DNA from: Micromonosporaceae bacterium
GTDB taxonomy: Bacteria > Actinomycetota > Actinomycetes > Mycobacteriales > Micromonosporaceae
Assembly (NCBI GenBank): GCA_003543035.1
Contig: DPJL01000245.1
Span: forward strand, 1 to 22,082
Reading direction: 5' to 3'
DNA length: 22,082 bases
Below the pieces are notes generated by a model. That model was not told the origin of the DNA. It saw nothing but the letters and a program-made list of their open reading frames with translations, and did not search any database. This document shows, piece by piece, positions 1 through 7,873 of this stretch (its first letter is position 1; the number at the start of each line of letters is the position of its first letter). Both the position numbers and the translations under genes were made by a program.

Positions 1-464
1 TCACACCAACAACTTTAGTACAGGTGTTCCAAGAACGACAGTGGTGAGTGCTTGGCGTATTTCCCTGACATCCGCGCGGCCGGCCTGGTTGGTCGTTTGG
101 TCCTCTTGGCCGTCCGATTCTGACCGTGGCGGTTTTGGCAGGATCCTTACCGTTGAGGCACAAGCTGCAGCACGTGTCCGGCGTCGCGGTGTTGGAAGCT
201 CGCAAGTGACAAATTGCCGAGGAAGCGGCAATCGATGGATCTCATCGACTGAAGCCATGCTCTTCTCGGCAAAATCCGGATGTCTACCAGGGTCCAAAGC
301 CGACCATCGGATGCTGCGCAACCGAGAAACGCCACCTTCACTGGTCAGGGCGACCGATCCGGCTGCCAACACTTCCCGAAGAAGAGTGACGATGGTTGGT
401 GAAAAGGGCCAAGGTTCGGCCGGGCTGGCGTGACAGATGGCAGGCGGGATGACATGGTGCCGTC
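1..464. other. Stretch with no supportable gene
   Basis: Open frames exist on both strands (roughly 1-372 on minus and 41-433 on plus). Neither has a ribosome-binding site, a recognisable domain or normal protein composition, and they overlap each other. They look like chance high-GC frames or decayed sequence. The stretch holds one copy (about 271-292) of a short sequence that recurs after the adenylate kinase gene (about 1149-1170). It presumably also contains the adenylate kinase promoter, which I could not place. Confidence 0.5.
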
Positions 465-1118
<654 letters not shown>

Positions 1119-1478
1119 AGCGGAGGTGATCGACAGGAAAGCGCGCTGTTCTCGGCAAAGTCGGATGTAGACAGTGACATCTCGAGGAATGCATGGTCAG
1201 GGGCAGATGAATGCACTCGATCCTCATCAGAGTGAGGTGGCGCGATTGGAGCAGAGGTCTCCCGTTTCGCCGGCTCCAGTCCCCGCGGACTACTGCCTTG
1301 GGAGTACGGGCGCCGTGTGTACCTGATCCTCGCGGTGTAGGCGCGATGCCGTCCCTCGCCCGACGCGCCGGTGGCGCCGGCCGGGGCAACATGGAGCCAC
1401 AGTTCGTCACGAACCCGCACGAGACGACAACGCCGCGAGTCGGCTTGCAGCGCTGGCTCGCCGCGCAGGAGGCACGGT
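1119..1478. other. Intergenic region without a convincing gene
   Basis: This 360-nt gap separates the adenylate kinase from the dehydrogenase. A plus-strand frame from 1211 runs into the dehydrogenase but has no ribosome site and an arginine-rich shadow composition. Minus-strand frames here are antisense shadows. At about 1149-1170 lies a near-copy of the sequence at about 271-292. The last bases carry the AGGAGG ribosome site of the downstream gene. Confidence 0.5.
1467..1472 (+). promoter_or_regulatory. Ribosome binding site of the SDR gene
   Basis: AGGAGG, six bases before ATG 1479. It decides the start against the longer upstream frame. Confidence 0.85.
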
Positions 1479-2360
1479 ATGACAAGGTGGACCGCGGCAG
1501 AAATCCCCGACCAGCATGGGCGCACGGTGATCGTCACCGGTGCCAATAGCGGACTCGGCGCGCAGGCGACCCGCGTGCTGGCTGGCGCCGGCGCGAAAGT
1601 GATCATGGCGTGCCGCGATCCGGGCAGAGCGCAGGCGATGGCGGACGCGATCGACGGAGACACGGAGCTGCGGGAACTCGACCTGGCCGACTTGTCGTCG
1701 GTACGGGCGTTCGCCGATGGTTTCGACGGCGACATCGACGTGCTGGTCAACAATGCGGGGGTCATGGGTGTGCCGGAGGGCGCGACGGCGGACGGCTTCG
1801 AGCGGCACATCGGAACCAACCATCTCGGCCCATTCGCGTTGACCGGCCTGCTGATCAACCGCGTGCGCGACCGTGTCGTCACCATCTCCAGTGGCCTGCA
1901 CGTGCTTGGCACGATCAGTGACGATCTGAACTGGGAGCGGCGCCGATACCAGCGGTGGCTGGCCTACGCGCAGTCCAAGCTGGCCAACCTGCTGTTCGCC
2001 TACGAGCTCCAACGACGGCTGGCTGCGGCGGGTCGGCGGACCATTTCGGTGGCGGCCCACCCCGGCGTGGCCGCGACCGAGGGGCAGCGCAGAGACACGT
2101 CGTTGCAGGGCAAGCTCCTCGCCGGCGGACGGCCACAGAGCCCCGAGATGGGCGTACTACCCATAATGCACGCGGCGACCGCGCCGGACCTCGCAGGTGG
2201 CGCATGCATAGGGCCGGACGGATTCATGCAACGCAACGGCTACCCGACGCTGGTCCGCTCAAGCCGCACATCGCGAGACACCACGCTAGCCGCCCAACTG
2301 TGGCAGCGTTCCGAACTCCTCACCGGCATCCACTACGCCATCGAACCGCTCGCACGGTAG
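1479..2360 (+). CDS. Short-chain dehydrogenase/reductase (SDR)
   Basis: A 293-residue classical SDR, expected to oxidise or reduce a hydroxyl/carbonyl substrate with NAD(P)(H). The nucleotide-binding TGANSGLG is at residues 20-27, NNAG at 91-94, the catalytic Ser in TISSG (137/138), and the Tyr-x-x-x-Lys pair is Y163/K167 (YAQSK). The pattern TGANSGLG with YAQSKLAN resembles the retinol dehydrogenase/protochlorophyllide reductase-like subgroup of actinobacterial oxidoreductases; the substrate cannot be told. The frame is open further upstream (to 1371), but ATG 1479 is preferred: it has a perfect AGGAGG at 1467-1472 with a 6-nt spacer, and the preceding residues are arginine-rich nonsense. 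A short hairpin follows the stop. No obvious operon partner. Confidence 0.92.
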   Translation: MTRWTAAEIPDQHGRTVIVTGANSGLGAQATRVLAGAGAKVIMACRDPGRAQAMADAIDGDTELRELDLADLSSVRAFADGFDGDIDVLVNNAGVMGVPEGATADGFERHIGTNHLGPFALTGLLINRVRDRVVTISSGLHVLGTISDDLNWERRRYQRWLAYAQSKLANLLFAYELQRRLAAAGRRTISVAAHPGVAATEGQRRDTSLQGKLLAGGRPQSPEMGVLPIMHAATAPDLAGGACIGPDGFMQRNGYPTLVRSSRTSRDTTLAAQLWQRSELLTGIHYAIEPLAR

Positions 2361-2374
2361 CCCGATGCCGGGCT
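2359..2374 (+). terminator. Short hairpin after the SDR stop codon
   Basis: AGCCCG-ATGC-CGGGCT, a 6-bp perfect stem with a 4-nt loop overlapping the stop codon. No T-run follows, so termination is only possible, not demonstrated. Confidence 0.35.
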
Positions 2375-2578
2375 TCAAACCGGTTGGCCGCCGCGATAGA
2401 CCTCGGAGTCGCCTGCATACGTTTGGCCACCGTCGACGTCTGGCCAGCTGGAGGCTCAGGGTTCGAGCAGCGCGAGGTCGCGCAGTTAAGGCACGCACTC
2501 CGTCTGAGACACGACCGCGCCGCTACCCGGCAGCGAGCTGAACTGCCTCTACTCTTGGAAGCCGTGACTGACCCCATC

Positions 2579-2800
2579 ATGGTTGAAGAGCTTGCCACCG
2601 ACGCGGAACCTGCCGCCGTCTACAAGACCTACCTCGCGAACATTGAGGAAGCGCTCGAGCACGCCCGAGCTGCGGATACGCTTGGGCTCGGGTTCCGGCT
2701 CGAGTCCTATGTGGTTTCCTCCGGTGAGGATTCCGCGCAGGGAGAGTTCGAGTTCACCCTGCTCAGCGACATGCCGGCGCGCGCGGAGAGCGACGACTGA
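2579..2800 (+). CDS. Small acidic protein of unknown function
   Basis: An orphan of 73 residues (ATG 2579), or 78 residues if GTG 2564 is used; GGAAG at 2557-2561 does not fit either start well. The protein is acidic and looks real by composition. It has an amphipathic helical N-terminal half (AAVYKTYLANIEEALEHARA) and a strand-like C-terminal half rich in Glu/Ser/Phe. There is no signal peptide or membrane segment. I do not recognise the family. It lies 200 nt after the SDR and ends 17 nt before a strong hairpin, which supports it as a transcribed gene. The long upstream open extension is a shadow of the SDR frame. Confidence 0.55.
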   Translation: MVEELATDAEPAAVYKTYLANIEEALEHARAADTLGLGFRLESYVVSSGEDSAQGEFEFTLLSDMPARAESDD

Positions 2801-2817
2801 CGCCAGCCCGACGAACC

Positions 2818-2863
2818 AAATAGGCCAGGCTCGCAGTGTCAGCACTGCGAGCCTGGCCTATTT
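2818..2863. terminator. Bidirectional intrinsic terminator
   Basis: Perfect inverted repeat with 21-bp arms (2818-2838 and 2843-2863) and a 4-nt TCAG loop. The arms end in AAA/TTT, so a U-tract of at least three follows the stem on either strand. It sits between two convergent genes, 17 nt after one stop and 5 nt from the other, as expected for a shared terminator. Confidence 0.9.
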
Positions 2864-2868
2864 CCCCC

Positions 2869-3045
2869 TCAGCAGCAGCGGCTACCAGGTGTTTCGAGCC
2901 TCGCCACGCGATGCCGTTCGTATTCGCGGCGCGTCAGCAGGGGCTCACCCGGGTGAGCAACTGCGTGTCGTTGGACAAACCGGTCATACTCCGCCTCGCC
3001 CGTGAGCTCGCGCAGGTACCACCGGAGGTGTCGCAGGAACTTCAT
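2869..3045 (-). CDS. YbdD/YjiX-like small protein
   Basis: A 58-residue protein matching the YbdD/YjiX family (DUF466), small proteins almost always encoded directly after CstA/BtsT-type transporters and thought to act with them. Visible family marks are a basic, aromatic N-terminus (LRHLRWYLREL), the YDRFVQRHAVAHPGEP block, the REYERHR stretch and the terminal CC pair. ATG (3045-3043) overlaps the cstA stop in the arrangement ATGA, so translation is probably coupled to the transporter. The stop lies 5 nt from the bidirectional terminator, making this the last gene of the leftward operon. Confidence 0.87.
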   Translation of the reverse strand: MKFLRHLRWYLRELTGEAEYDRFVQRHAVAHPGEPLLTRREYERHRVARLETPGSRCC

Positions 3046-5174
3046 TCGCGAGCCTCGCCGGCGCTCACAAGCTCCCGTTTCTCGGCCGCGGTCGGGAACA
3101 GCCCGGCCGGGGCGACGATCTGAGATGGGACATGCGGGGCTTCGCTGGTGGGCAGAGGTTCCCGCTCGCGGATGGCCCGCCAGCAGACCAACGCCGCGTT
3201 GGCGATGACGAGGATGACCAGGATGGCGAAGACCGCGGCGAGCACACCGTCCACTGTGGAGTTGGTGACGACCGCCTGCATTTGGCCGAGATCCTTGGCC
3301 GGGGCGAGCAGCTTGCCCTGCTCGAGCGCGTCGGCATAGCGTTCGCGTTGCGCGAAGAAGCCGATCCGCGGATCGCTGGAGAAGACTTTCTGCCAGCTCG
3401 CGGTCAGGGTCACCGCCGCGTCCCACGCCAACGGGATCGCGGTCACCCACGCCCACTTCAGTTTTCCGCTCTTGACCAGGATCGTGGTGGCGACCGCCAG
3501 CGCGACCGCGGCGAGCAACTGGTTGGCGATGCCGAAGAGCGGGAAGAGTTGGTTGATGCCGCCCAGCGGGTTGGTGACGCCGGTGTAGAGGAAGTAGCCC
3601 CACGCCAGCACCACAGCGGCGCTTGTTCCCCAGAGCCCAGGCTTCCAGCCTATGCGCCCCAACGGCTTCCATACGTTGCCCAATGTGTCCTGGAGCATGA
3701 ACCGCCCGACCCGGGTGCCCGCGTCCACTGTGGTCAGGATAAACAGCGCCTCGAACATGATGGCGAAGTGGTACCAGAAGGCCTTCAGCCCGGTACCCCC
3801 GAGGAAGCTTGAAAAGATCTCAGACATGCCGACCGCAAGCGTTGGCGCGCCGCCGGTTCGGCCGACGAGAGTCTGCTCTTCCACGGCCGCCGCAGCGGAT
3901 CGCAGATCGGCCGGCGTGATGGCGAAACCGAGGCTGTTGACGAACGTGGAGGCGCTTTCCACTGTGGGGCCAAGGACTCCGGCGGGCGAGTTCATGGCGA
4001 AGTAGAGGCCGGGGTCGAGGATGCAGGCGGCGATGAGCGCCATGATCGCGACGAACGACTCCATAAGCATTCCGCCGTAACCGATCAGGCGGATGTGCGA
4101 CTCCTTCTGGATCATCTTCGGGGTGGTGCCGGAGGAGACCAGCGAGTGGAAACCGGAGAGCGCGCCACACGCGATAGTGATGAAAACAAAGGGGAACAGG
4201 GAGCCTGCGAAGACCGGGCCGGTGCCGCTTGAGGCGAATTTGGTGATTGCCTCGGTCTGCAGAACCGGTGCTGCGATGAGCACGCCGACCGCGAGCAGTG
4301 CGATGGTGCCGATCTTCATGAACGTGGACAGGTAGTCGCGTGGCGCGAGCAGCATCCAGACCGGCAATACCGAGGCGAAGAAACCGTAGATCACCAGACA
4401 GATGACCAGCGTCTCCGGGCTGAGCGTGAAGGCCGGGGCCAGGCTGGACTCGGCGACCCAGCCACCGGCGACGATCGCCAGCATCAGCAGGGCGACGCCG
4501 ATCAGCGAGGTTTCGATAACCCGGCCAGGCCGCAGCACCCGCAGGTAGTAGCCCATGAACAGGGCGATCGGGATGGTCATCGCGATCGAGAAAGTGCCCC
4601 ACGGCGACTTGGCGAGCGCGTTGACGACCACGAGTGCGAGCACGGCCAGCAGAATGATCATGATGGAGAAGACGGCGAGCAATGCGGCCGCTCCGCCGAC
4701 TGGGCCGATCTCATCGCGCGCCATCTGCCCGAGGCTCTTTCCGTTGCGCCGCAACGAGAAGAACAGAATGATCATGTCTTGCACCGCACCGGCGAAGATG
4801 ACGCCGATAATGATCCACATGGTGCCGGGGAGGTAGCCCATCTGAGCCGCGAGCACGGGCCCGACCAGGGGTCCCGCGCCCGCGATCGCGGCGAAATGGT
4901 GCCCGAGCAGGACTCGGCGGTCGGTCGGGTGATAGTCGACGCCGTCGTCGAGCCGCTCGGCCGGAGTGGCGCGGGTGTCGTCGACCTTCAGCACCTTGCG
5001 GGCGATGAACTTCGAATAGAACCGGTACGCGATGGCGTACGAGCCGAGTGCGGCGACGACGAGCCATATCGCGGAGATGTTCTCGCCGCGGGAAAGGGCG
5101 ATGACCGCCCAGGCGATCCCTCCGGCGACCGCGACCGCGGTCCACACGAGGATCGATTTGATGTTCACTCTCAC
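3042..5174 (-). CDS. cstA: Carbon starvation protein CstA-type transporter
   Basis: A polytopic membrane protein of 710 residues, the usual length for the CstA/BtsT family. Members characterised in E. coli take up pyruvate (and peptides have been proposed for CstA). Characteristic blocks include HPTDRRVLLGHHFAAIAGAGP, the AGAVQDMIILF helix, SGTTPKMIQKESH and GINQLFPLFGIANQLLAA. Many hydrophobic helices cover almost the whole chain. The start is GTG 5174: GGAGGG lies 8 nt upstream (5183-5188), and this GTG overlaps the stop of the preceding DUF3311-like gene as GTGA. The frame extends to 5342 but that part overlaps the small gene. The downstream YbdD-like gene overlaps as ATGA. Likely regulated from the divergent promoter at about 5387-5526. 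Substrate (pyruvate or another small carboxylate) is inferred from the family. Confidence 0.95.
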   Translation of the reverse strand: MRVNIKSILVWTAVAVAGGIAWAVIALSRGENISAIWLVVAALGSYAIAYRFYSKFIARKVLKVDDTRATPAERLDDGVDYHPTDRRVLLGHHFAAIAGAGPLVGPVLAAQMGYLPGTMWIIIGVIFAGAVQDMIILFFSLRRNGKSLGQMARDEIGPVGGAAALLAVFSIMIILLAVLALVVVNALAKSPWGTFSIAMTIPIALFMGYYLRVLRPGRVIETSLIGVALLMLAIVAGGWVAESSLAPAFTLSPETLVICLVIYGFFASVLPVWMLLAPRDYLSTFMKIGTIALLAVGVLIAAPVLQTEAITKFASSGTGPVFAGSLFPFVFITIACGALSGFHSLVSSGTTPKMIQKESHIRLIGYGGMLMESFVAIMALIAACILDPGLYFAMNSPAGVLGPTVESASTFVNSLGFAITPADLRSAAAAVEEQTLVGRTGGAPTLAVGMSEIFSSFLGGTGLKAFWYHFAIMFEALFILTTVDAGTRVGRFMLQDTLGNVWKPLGRIGWKPGLWGTSAAVVLAWGYFLYTGVTNPLGGINQLFPLFGIANQLLAAVALAVATTILVKSGKLKWAWVTAIPLAWDAAVTLTASWQKVFSSDPRIGFFAQRERYADALEQGKLLAPAKDLGQMQAVVTNSTVDGVLAAVFAILVILVIANAALVCWRAIREREPLPTSEAPHVPSQIVAPAGLFPTAAEKRELVSAGEARE

Positions 5175-5386
5175 TGCTTGGTCCCTCCACGCAGAAACAG
5201 GTATGCGGCGATCATGAGAACGACGCTTCCCGGTACCCAGAGAAACTGATACCAGTAGAAAAAGGGCATCCCGCCAAATCGGGGCCCTTCGTGGGCGTAC
5301 CAGGGCAGCCAAAGTAGGGCGATAACGGGCAGGGCAAGGCACACTCCGGCGGCAATACGCCTAGTTGACCTGCTCATGGCAGTCAT
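5171..5386 (-). CDS. DUF3311-like small membrane protein
   Basis: About 71 residues with two membrane helices: one in the IAAGVCLALPVIALLWLPWY stretch and one in the WVPGSVVLMIAAYLFL stretch. Between them is an aromatic loop (FGGMPFFYWYQFLW). This is the pattern of DUF3311 proteins, which typically accompany sodium:solute symporters as a small accessory subunit of unknown role. Two starts are possible: ATG 5386 (GGAGGA only 2 nt away) or ATG 5377 (about 11 nt spacing, 68 residues). A longer frame to 5431 lacks support. Its stop overlaps the cstA start (GTGA), so here the small protein is coupled to CstA, while the SSF symporter gene is divergent. It heads the leftward operon. Confidence 0.8.
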   Translation of the reverse strand: MTAMSRSTRRIAAGVCLALPVIALLWLPWYAHEGPRFGGMPFFYWYQFLWVPGSVVLMIAAYLFLRGGTKQ

Positions 5387-5526
5387 GGTCCTCCGATCGC
5401 AAACCTGGTATGTGTGAGAGTTGCCGATCACCAGTGTTTGGTTTACCGCGGATTTCGAACAGATTTCGTGTCAACCAAACTGGTCGCGAGCGCAACATAG
5501 CTATAACCAGACGTGTAGGAGACCTC
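5387..5526. promoter_or_regulatory. Divergent promoter region with inverted repeat
   Basis: 140 nt between the divergent starts of the DUF3311-cstA operon and the symporter operon. It carries an 8-bp inverted repeat, GTTTGGTT (5436-5443) and AACCAAAC (5473-5480). Between the arms are two ATTTCG repeats (5452-5457 and 5463-5468). The segment is less GC-rich than its surroundings. This is a plausible regulator site serving both operons; I could not assign -35/-10 boxes with confidence. AGGAG at 5517-5521 is the ribosome site of the symporter. Confidence 0.55.
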
Positions 5527-7044
5527 ATGAGCGAGCCGGCGACGGTGATGGCATTTTTGGCCGTTCTCGGCGGCACCTCGCTGCTCGCGATCACCGCACG
5601 CTGGTTCCATAAGACCGACGACCTGCCCACCCTCGAGAGCTGGGCCCTGGCCGACCGCCGCCTCGGTGGCCCGATGACCTGGTTTCTGCTCGGCGGCACG
5701 ATCTACACGGCATATACCTTTGCCGCGGTACCAGGTCTGGTCTACGGAATCGGAGCGCTCGGCTTTTTCGCCTTGCCCTACACCGTGATCGTCTACCCGT
5801 TGGCATTTCTGTTGTTGCCCCGGTTATGGGAAGTGGCAAACCGGCACGGCTACATCACCGTCGCCGACTTCGTCCGTGGCCGTTATGGTTCGCCCGCACT
5901 CGCACTCGTGGTGGCGCTGACCGGAATCCTCGCGACCATGCCCTATATTGCGTTGCAACTGTTGGGCATTCGGGCTGTGCTAGCCGCGGGTGGGCTGTAT
6001 CCGCGTGGCATCGCCGGAGACCTGGCCCTGGTGGCGGTATTCGCCGTGCTGGCCATTGCCACCTATCGGCACGGCCTGCGCGCACCCGCGATTATCTCTG
6101 TCGTGAAAGGCGTAGCCATCTTCGGCGCGGTGCTCGCCGTCGTTTTCGTCGTCCTCGATCGCTTTGATGGCCCAGGGCCGATGTTCGTCGATGCGGAAAA
6201 GGCCGGAACACAACAGCAGGTCTCACTTACGCTCGACCCGCAACTGTTCACCGTCTTCGCCACGCTCGCGCTCGGCTCGGCGATGGCACTGCTGATGTAT
6301 CCACACGTGCTGACGGCCGCGTTCGCTGCCAAGTCATCGGACACCTTGCGCCGGGTGACCATCGCTCTGCCGGCCTGGACCGCGGTGCTCGGCCTCTTCG
6401 GCCTACTCGGTGTCGCCGCGCTGGCCGCCGGGATCGAGGCGCCCCCGGGCAACGCCGAGTCGGCGGTTCCCTTGCTGGTCAAGGAACTCATGCCCGCCGC
6501 GTTGACCGGCCTGGTCTTCGGCGCACTCGCGGTCGGGGCGCTTGTGCCGGCCGCGGTGATGTCGATCGCCGCGGCAACCTCGTTCGTTCGCAACGTTTAC
6601 GTCGAGTACTTCCACCCGACGGCGACACCCAAACACCAGATGCGCATCGCGCAGGGGGTCTCGCTCAGCGCCAAGGTCGGAGCCGTCTTCTTCGTTTTCG
6701 GGCTACGCAATCAGGATGCCATCAATCTGCAACTGCTCGGCGGAGTCTGGATCCTGCAAACCTTTCCGGCTGTCGCGATTGGACTGTTTACCCGTTGGCT
6801 GCATCAGCGGGCGTTGTTGGCGGGTTGGGCGGTTGGCATGACAGCCGGGACGCTCATGGTGGTCCAGGGCGGGTTCTCCTCGCTCGTCCCGGTCGGCATC
6901 GCGGGATGGGAGATCCAGGCCTATGCCGCCGTGGTCGCCCTCGTGCTCAACCTGGCCGTAGCGGTCGTCCTCACTCCCGTCTTCGACCGGGCAGGTGCGT
7001 TGCGTGGCCCCGATCGCACCATGCTCTCCGGGAGTACGGTATGA
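5527..7044 (+). CDS. Sodium:solute symporter (SSF family)
   Basis: A 505-residue polytopic transporter of the sodium/solute symporter family, expected to bring a small organic acid or similar solute into the cell with sodium. The ADFVRGRYGS segment is the classic SSF signature region, and about 13 hydrophobic helices fill the chain. The general look (SSF beside a DUF3311 protein) resembles the monocarboxylate/pyruvate permeases of the MctC/MctP kind, so a monocarboxylate substrate is inferred. ATG 5527 is chosen because AGGAG (5517-5521) lies 5 nt upstream; the frame is open to 5365 but that part crosses the divergent promoter. The last codon overlaps the next gene as ATGA, coupling the transporter to a sigma factor. 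Confidence 0.92.
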   Translation: MSEPATVMAFLAVLGGTSLLAITARWFHKTDDLPTLESWALADRRLGGPMTWFLLGGTIYTAYTFAAVPGLVYGIGALGFFALPYTVIVYPLAFLLLPRLWEVANRHGYITVADFVRGRYGSPALALVVALTGILATMPYIALQLLGIRAVLAAGGLYPRGIAGDLALVAVFAVLAIATYRHGLRAPAIISVVKGVAIFGAVLAVVFVVLDRFDGPGPMFVDAEKAGTQQQVSLTLDPQLFTVFATLALGSAMALLMYPHVLTAAFAAKSSDTLRRVTIALPAWTAVLGLFGLLGVAALAAGIEAPPGNAESAVPLLVKELMPAALTGLVFGALAVGALVPAAVMSIAAATSFVRNVYVEYFHPTATPKHQMRIAQGVSLSAKVGAVFFVFGLRNQDAINLQLLGGVWILQTFPAVAIGLFTRWLHQRALLAGWAVGMTAGTLMVVQGGFSSLVPVGIAGWEIQAYAAVVALVLNLAVAVVLTPVFDRAGALRGPDRTMLSGSTV

Positions 7045-7589
7045 ATCGCACCCGGACGAAACTTTCCGCGCCGCCGGTCGATCTGGCCAATCTGGTGAAC
7101 CCGGCCGACCCCGAGGCGGCGCTGGCCAGTTTGTTCGACGTGCACTACACCAGTCTGCTGCGGCTGGCCGTCCTGCTCGGTGCAGATGACGCCGAAGACG
7201 TGGTGGCAGAAGCGTTCTATCAGCTATACCGGCGCTGGCAAAAGCTTCGCACACCCGATGCCGCGCTGGGCTATGTGCGTTCGGTGGTGTGCAACCTCGC
7301 CCGGATGCGGTTGCGCCACCTGCGAGTGGTCCGCCGGCACACGGAAACCGCGCCCGCACCCGAGGATTCGGCGGAGAGCCTCGCACTGCTGCGCGACGAC
7401 CAACGGGTGCTTGTCGAGGCGCTGCAACGGCTTCCCGCCCGGCAACGGGAAGCGCTAGTCCTGCGGTACTGGCTTGGCCTGAAGGAGGTCGAGATCGCCC
7501 AGGCGATGGGGATCTCCGGCGGCTCGGTCAAAGCCCACACCGCCCGGGGGATGGCCGCTCTCACGCGAGTCATGGAGGTGCGACGGTGA
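7041..7589 (+). CDS. ECF RNA polymerase sigma factor (SigE-like)
   Basis: A 182-residue extracytoplasmic-function sigma factor. Region 2 spans about residues 31-98 (FDVHYTSLLRLAVLL, then DDAEDVVAEAFYQLYRRW, the -10 recognition/core-binding helices). Region 4 spans about 122-176 (LQRLPARQREALVLRYW, then EVEIAQAMGISGGSVKAHTARG, the -35 helix-turn-helix). Spacing and wording match the actinobacterial SigE-type ECF group. ATG 7041 overlaps the symporter stop (ATGA), with GGGAG at 7030-7034 as ribosome site. Its own stop overlaps the following small membrane-protein gene (GTGA). The position suggests it responds to, or controls, carboxylate uptake, but its targets are unknown. Confidence 0.93.
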   Translation: MNRTRTKLSAPPVDLANLVNPADPEAALASLFDVHYTSLLRLAVLLGADDAEDVVAEAFYQLYRRWQKLRTPDAALGYVRSVVCNLARMRLRHLRVVRRHTETAPAPEDSAESLALLRDDQRVLVEALQRLPARQREALVLRYWLGLKEVEIAQAMGISGGSVKAHTARGMAALTRVMEVRR

Positions 7590-7873
7590 GCCAATCAGCA
7601 AGAACCGAAGAGCAACTGCGCGAGGCGCTCGCCGACTTCGCCAACGGCGTGCCGGCAACGCCCGCCGACTATCGCCATGCCCGGGGTGAGTGGGTGCGGC
7701 GAGAGCGGCGGCGCCGCCTCGTCCTGGCCATCCTCATCGCCGTCGTCTTCGCCATCGCCGACATCGTCGGGCTCTGGGCGCTCAACCAAGCCCAGAACTC
7801 GCCGCACATCATCTTCAATGACCCGGCCCCCGTGCAGCAGCAGGACCCCGCGGGCCGGGTCGGCCAGCCCTAA
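7586..7873 (+). CDS. Small single-pass membrane protein, possible anti-sigma factor
   Basis: 95 residues starting at GTG 7586, which overlaps the sigma stop (GTGA); GGAGG at 7574-7578 provides the ribosome site. The N-terminal 44 residues are charged and predicted cytoplasmic (LREALADFANGVPATPADY, then a run of Arg/Glu). One membrane helix spans about 45-66. A short Pro/Gln-rich tail of about 28 residues would lie outside. This topology and the coupling to an ECF sigma gene fit an anti-sigma factor or a sigma-associated membrane regulator, though no zinc-binding HxxxCxxC motif is present. I do not recognise a named family. The stop codon overlaps by 4 nt the stop of the convergent GH92 gene. 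Confidence 0.75.
   Translation: MSQSARTEEQLREALADFANGVPATPADYRHARGEWVRRERRRRLVLAILIAVVFAIADIVGLWALNQAQNSPHIIFNDPAPVQQQDPAGRVGQP

Noticed and set aside
1..372. Possible coding sequence on the minus strand at the left edge
   Set aside because: Composition is Arg/Pro/Thr-rich, no motif is seen, and an overlapping plus-strand frame is equally open. A decayed gene cannot be excluded.
2440..2490. GGTTCGAGC resembling a tRNA T-arm
   Set aside because: The flanking bases do not form a T-stem, and no acceptor or anticodon stem can be drawn.
1955..2800. 281-residue reading of the small acidic gene
   Set aside because: The N-terminal part overlaps the SDR gene and is an out-of-frame shadow; only the last 73-78 residues look like protein.
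6795..7040. N-terminal extension of the sigma factor frame
   Set aside because: It lies within the symporter gene in another frame. ATG 7041 has a ribosome site and overlaps the symporter stop.
7041..7873. Two-component or other signalling genes beside the sigma factor
   Set aside because: No kinase or receiver motifs are present; the downstream gene is only a short single-pass membrane protein.
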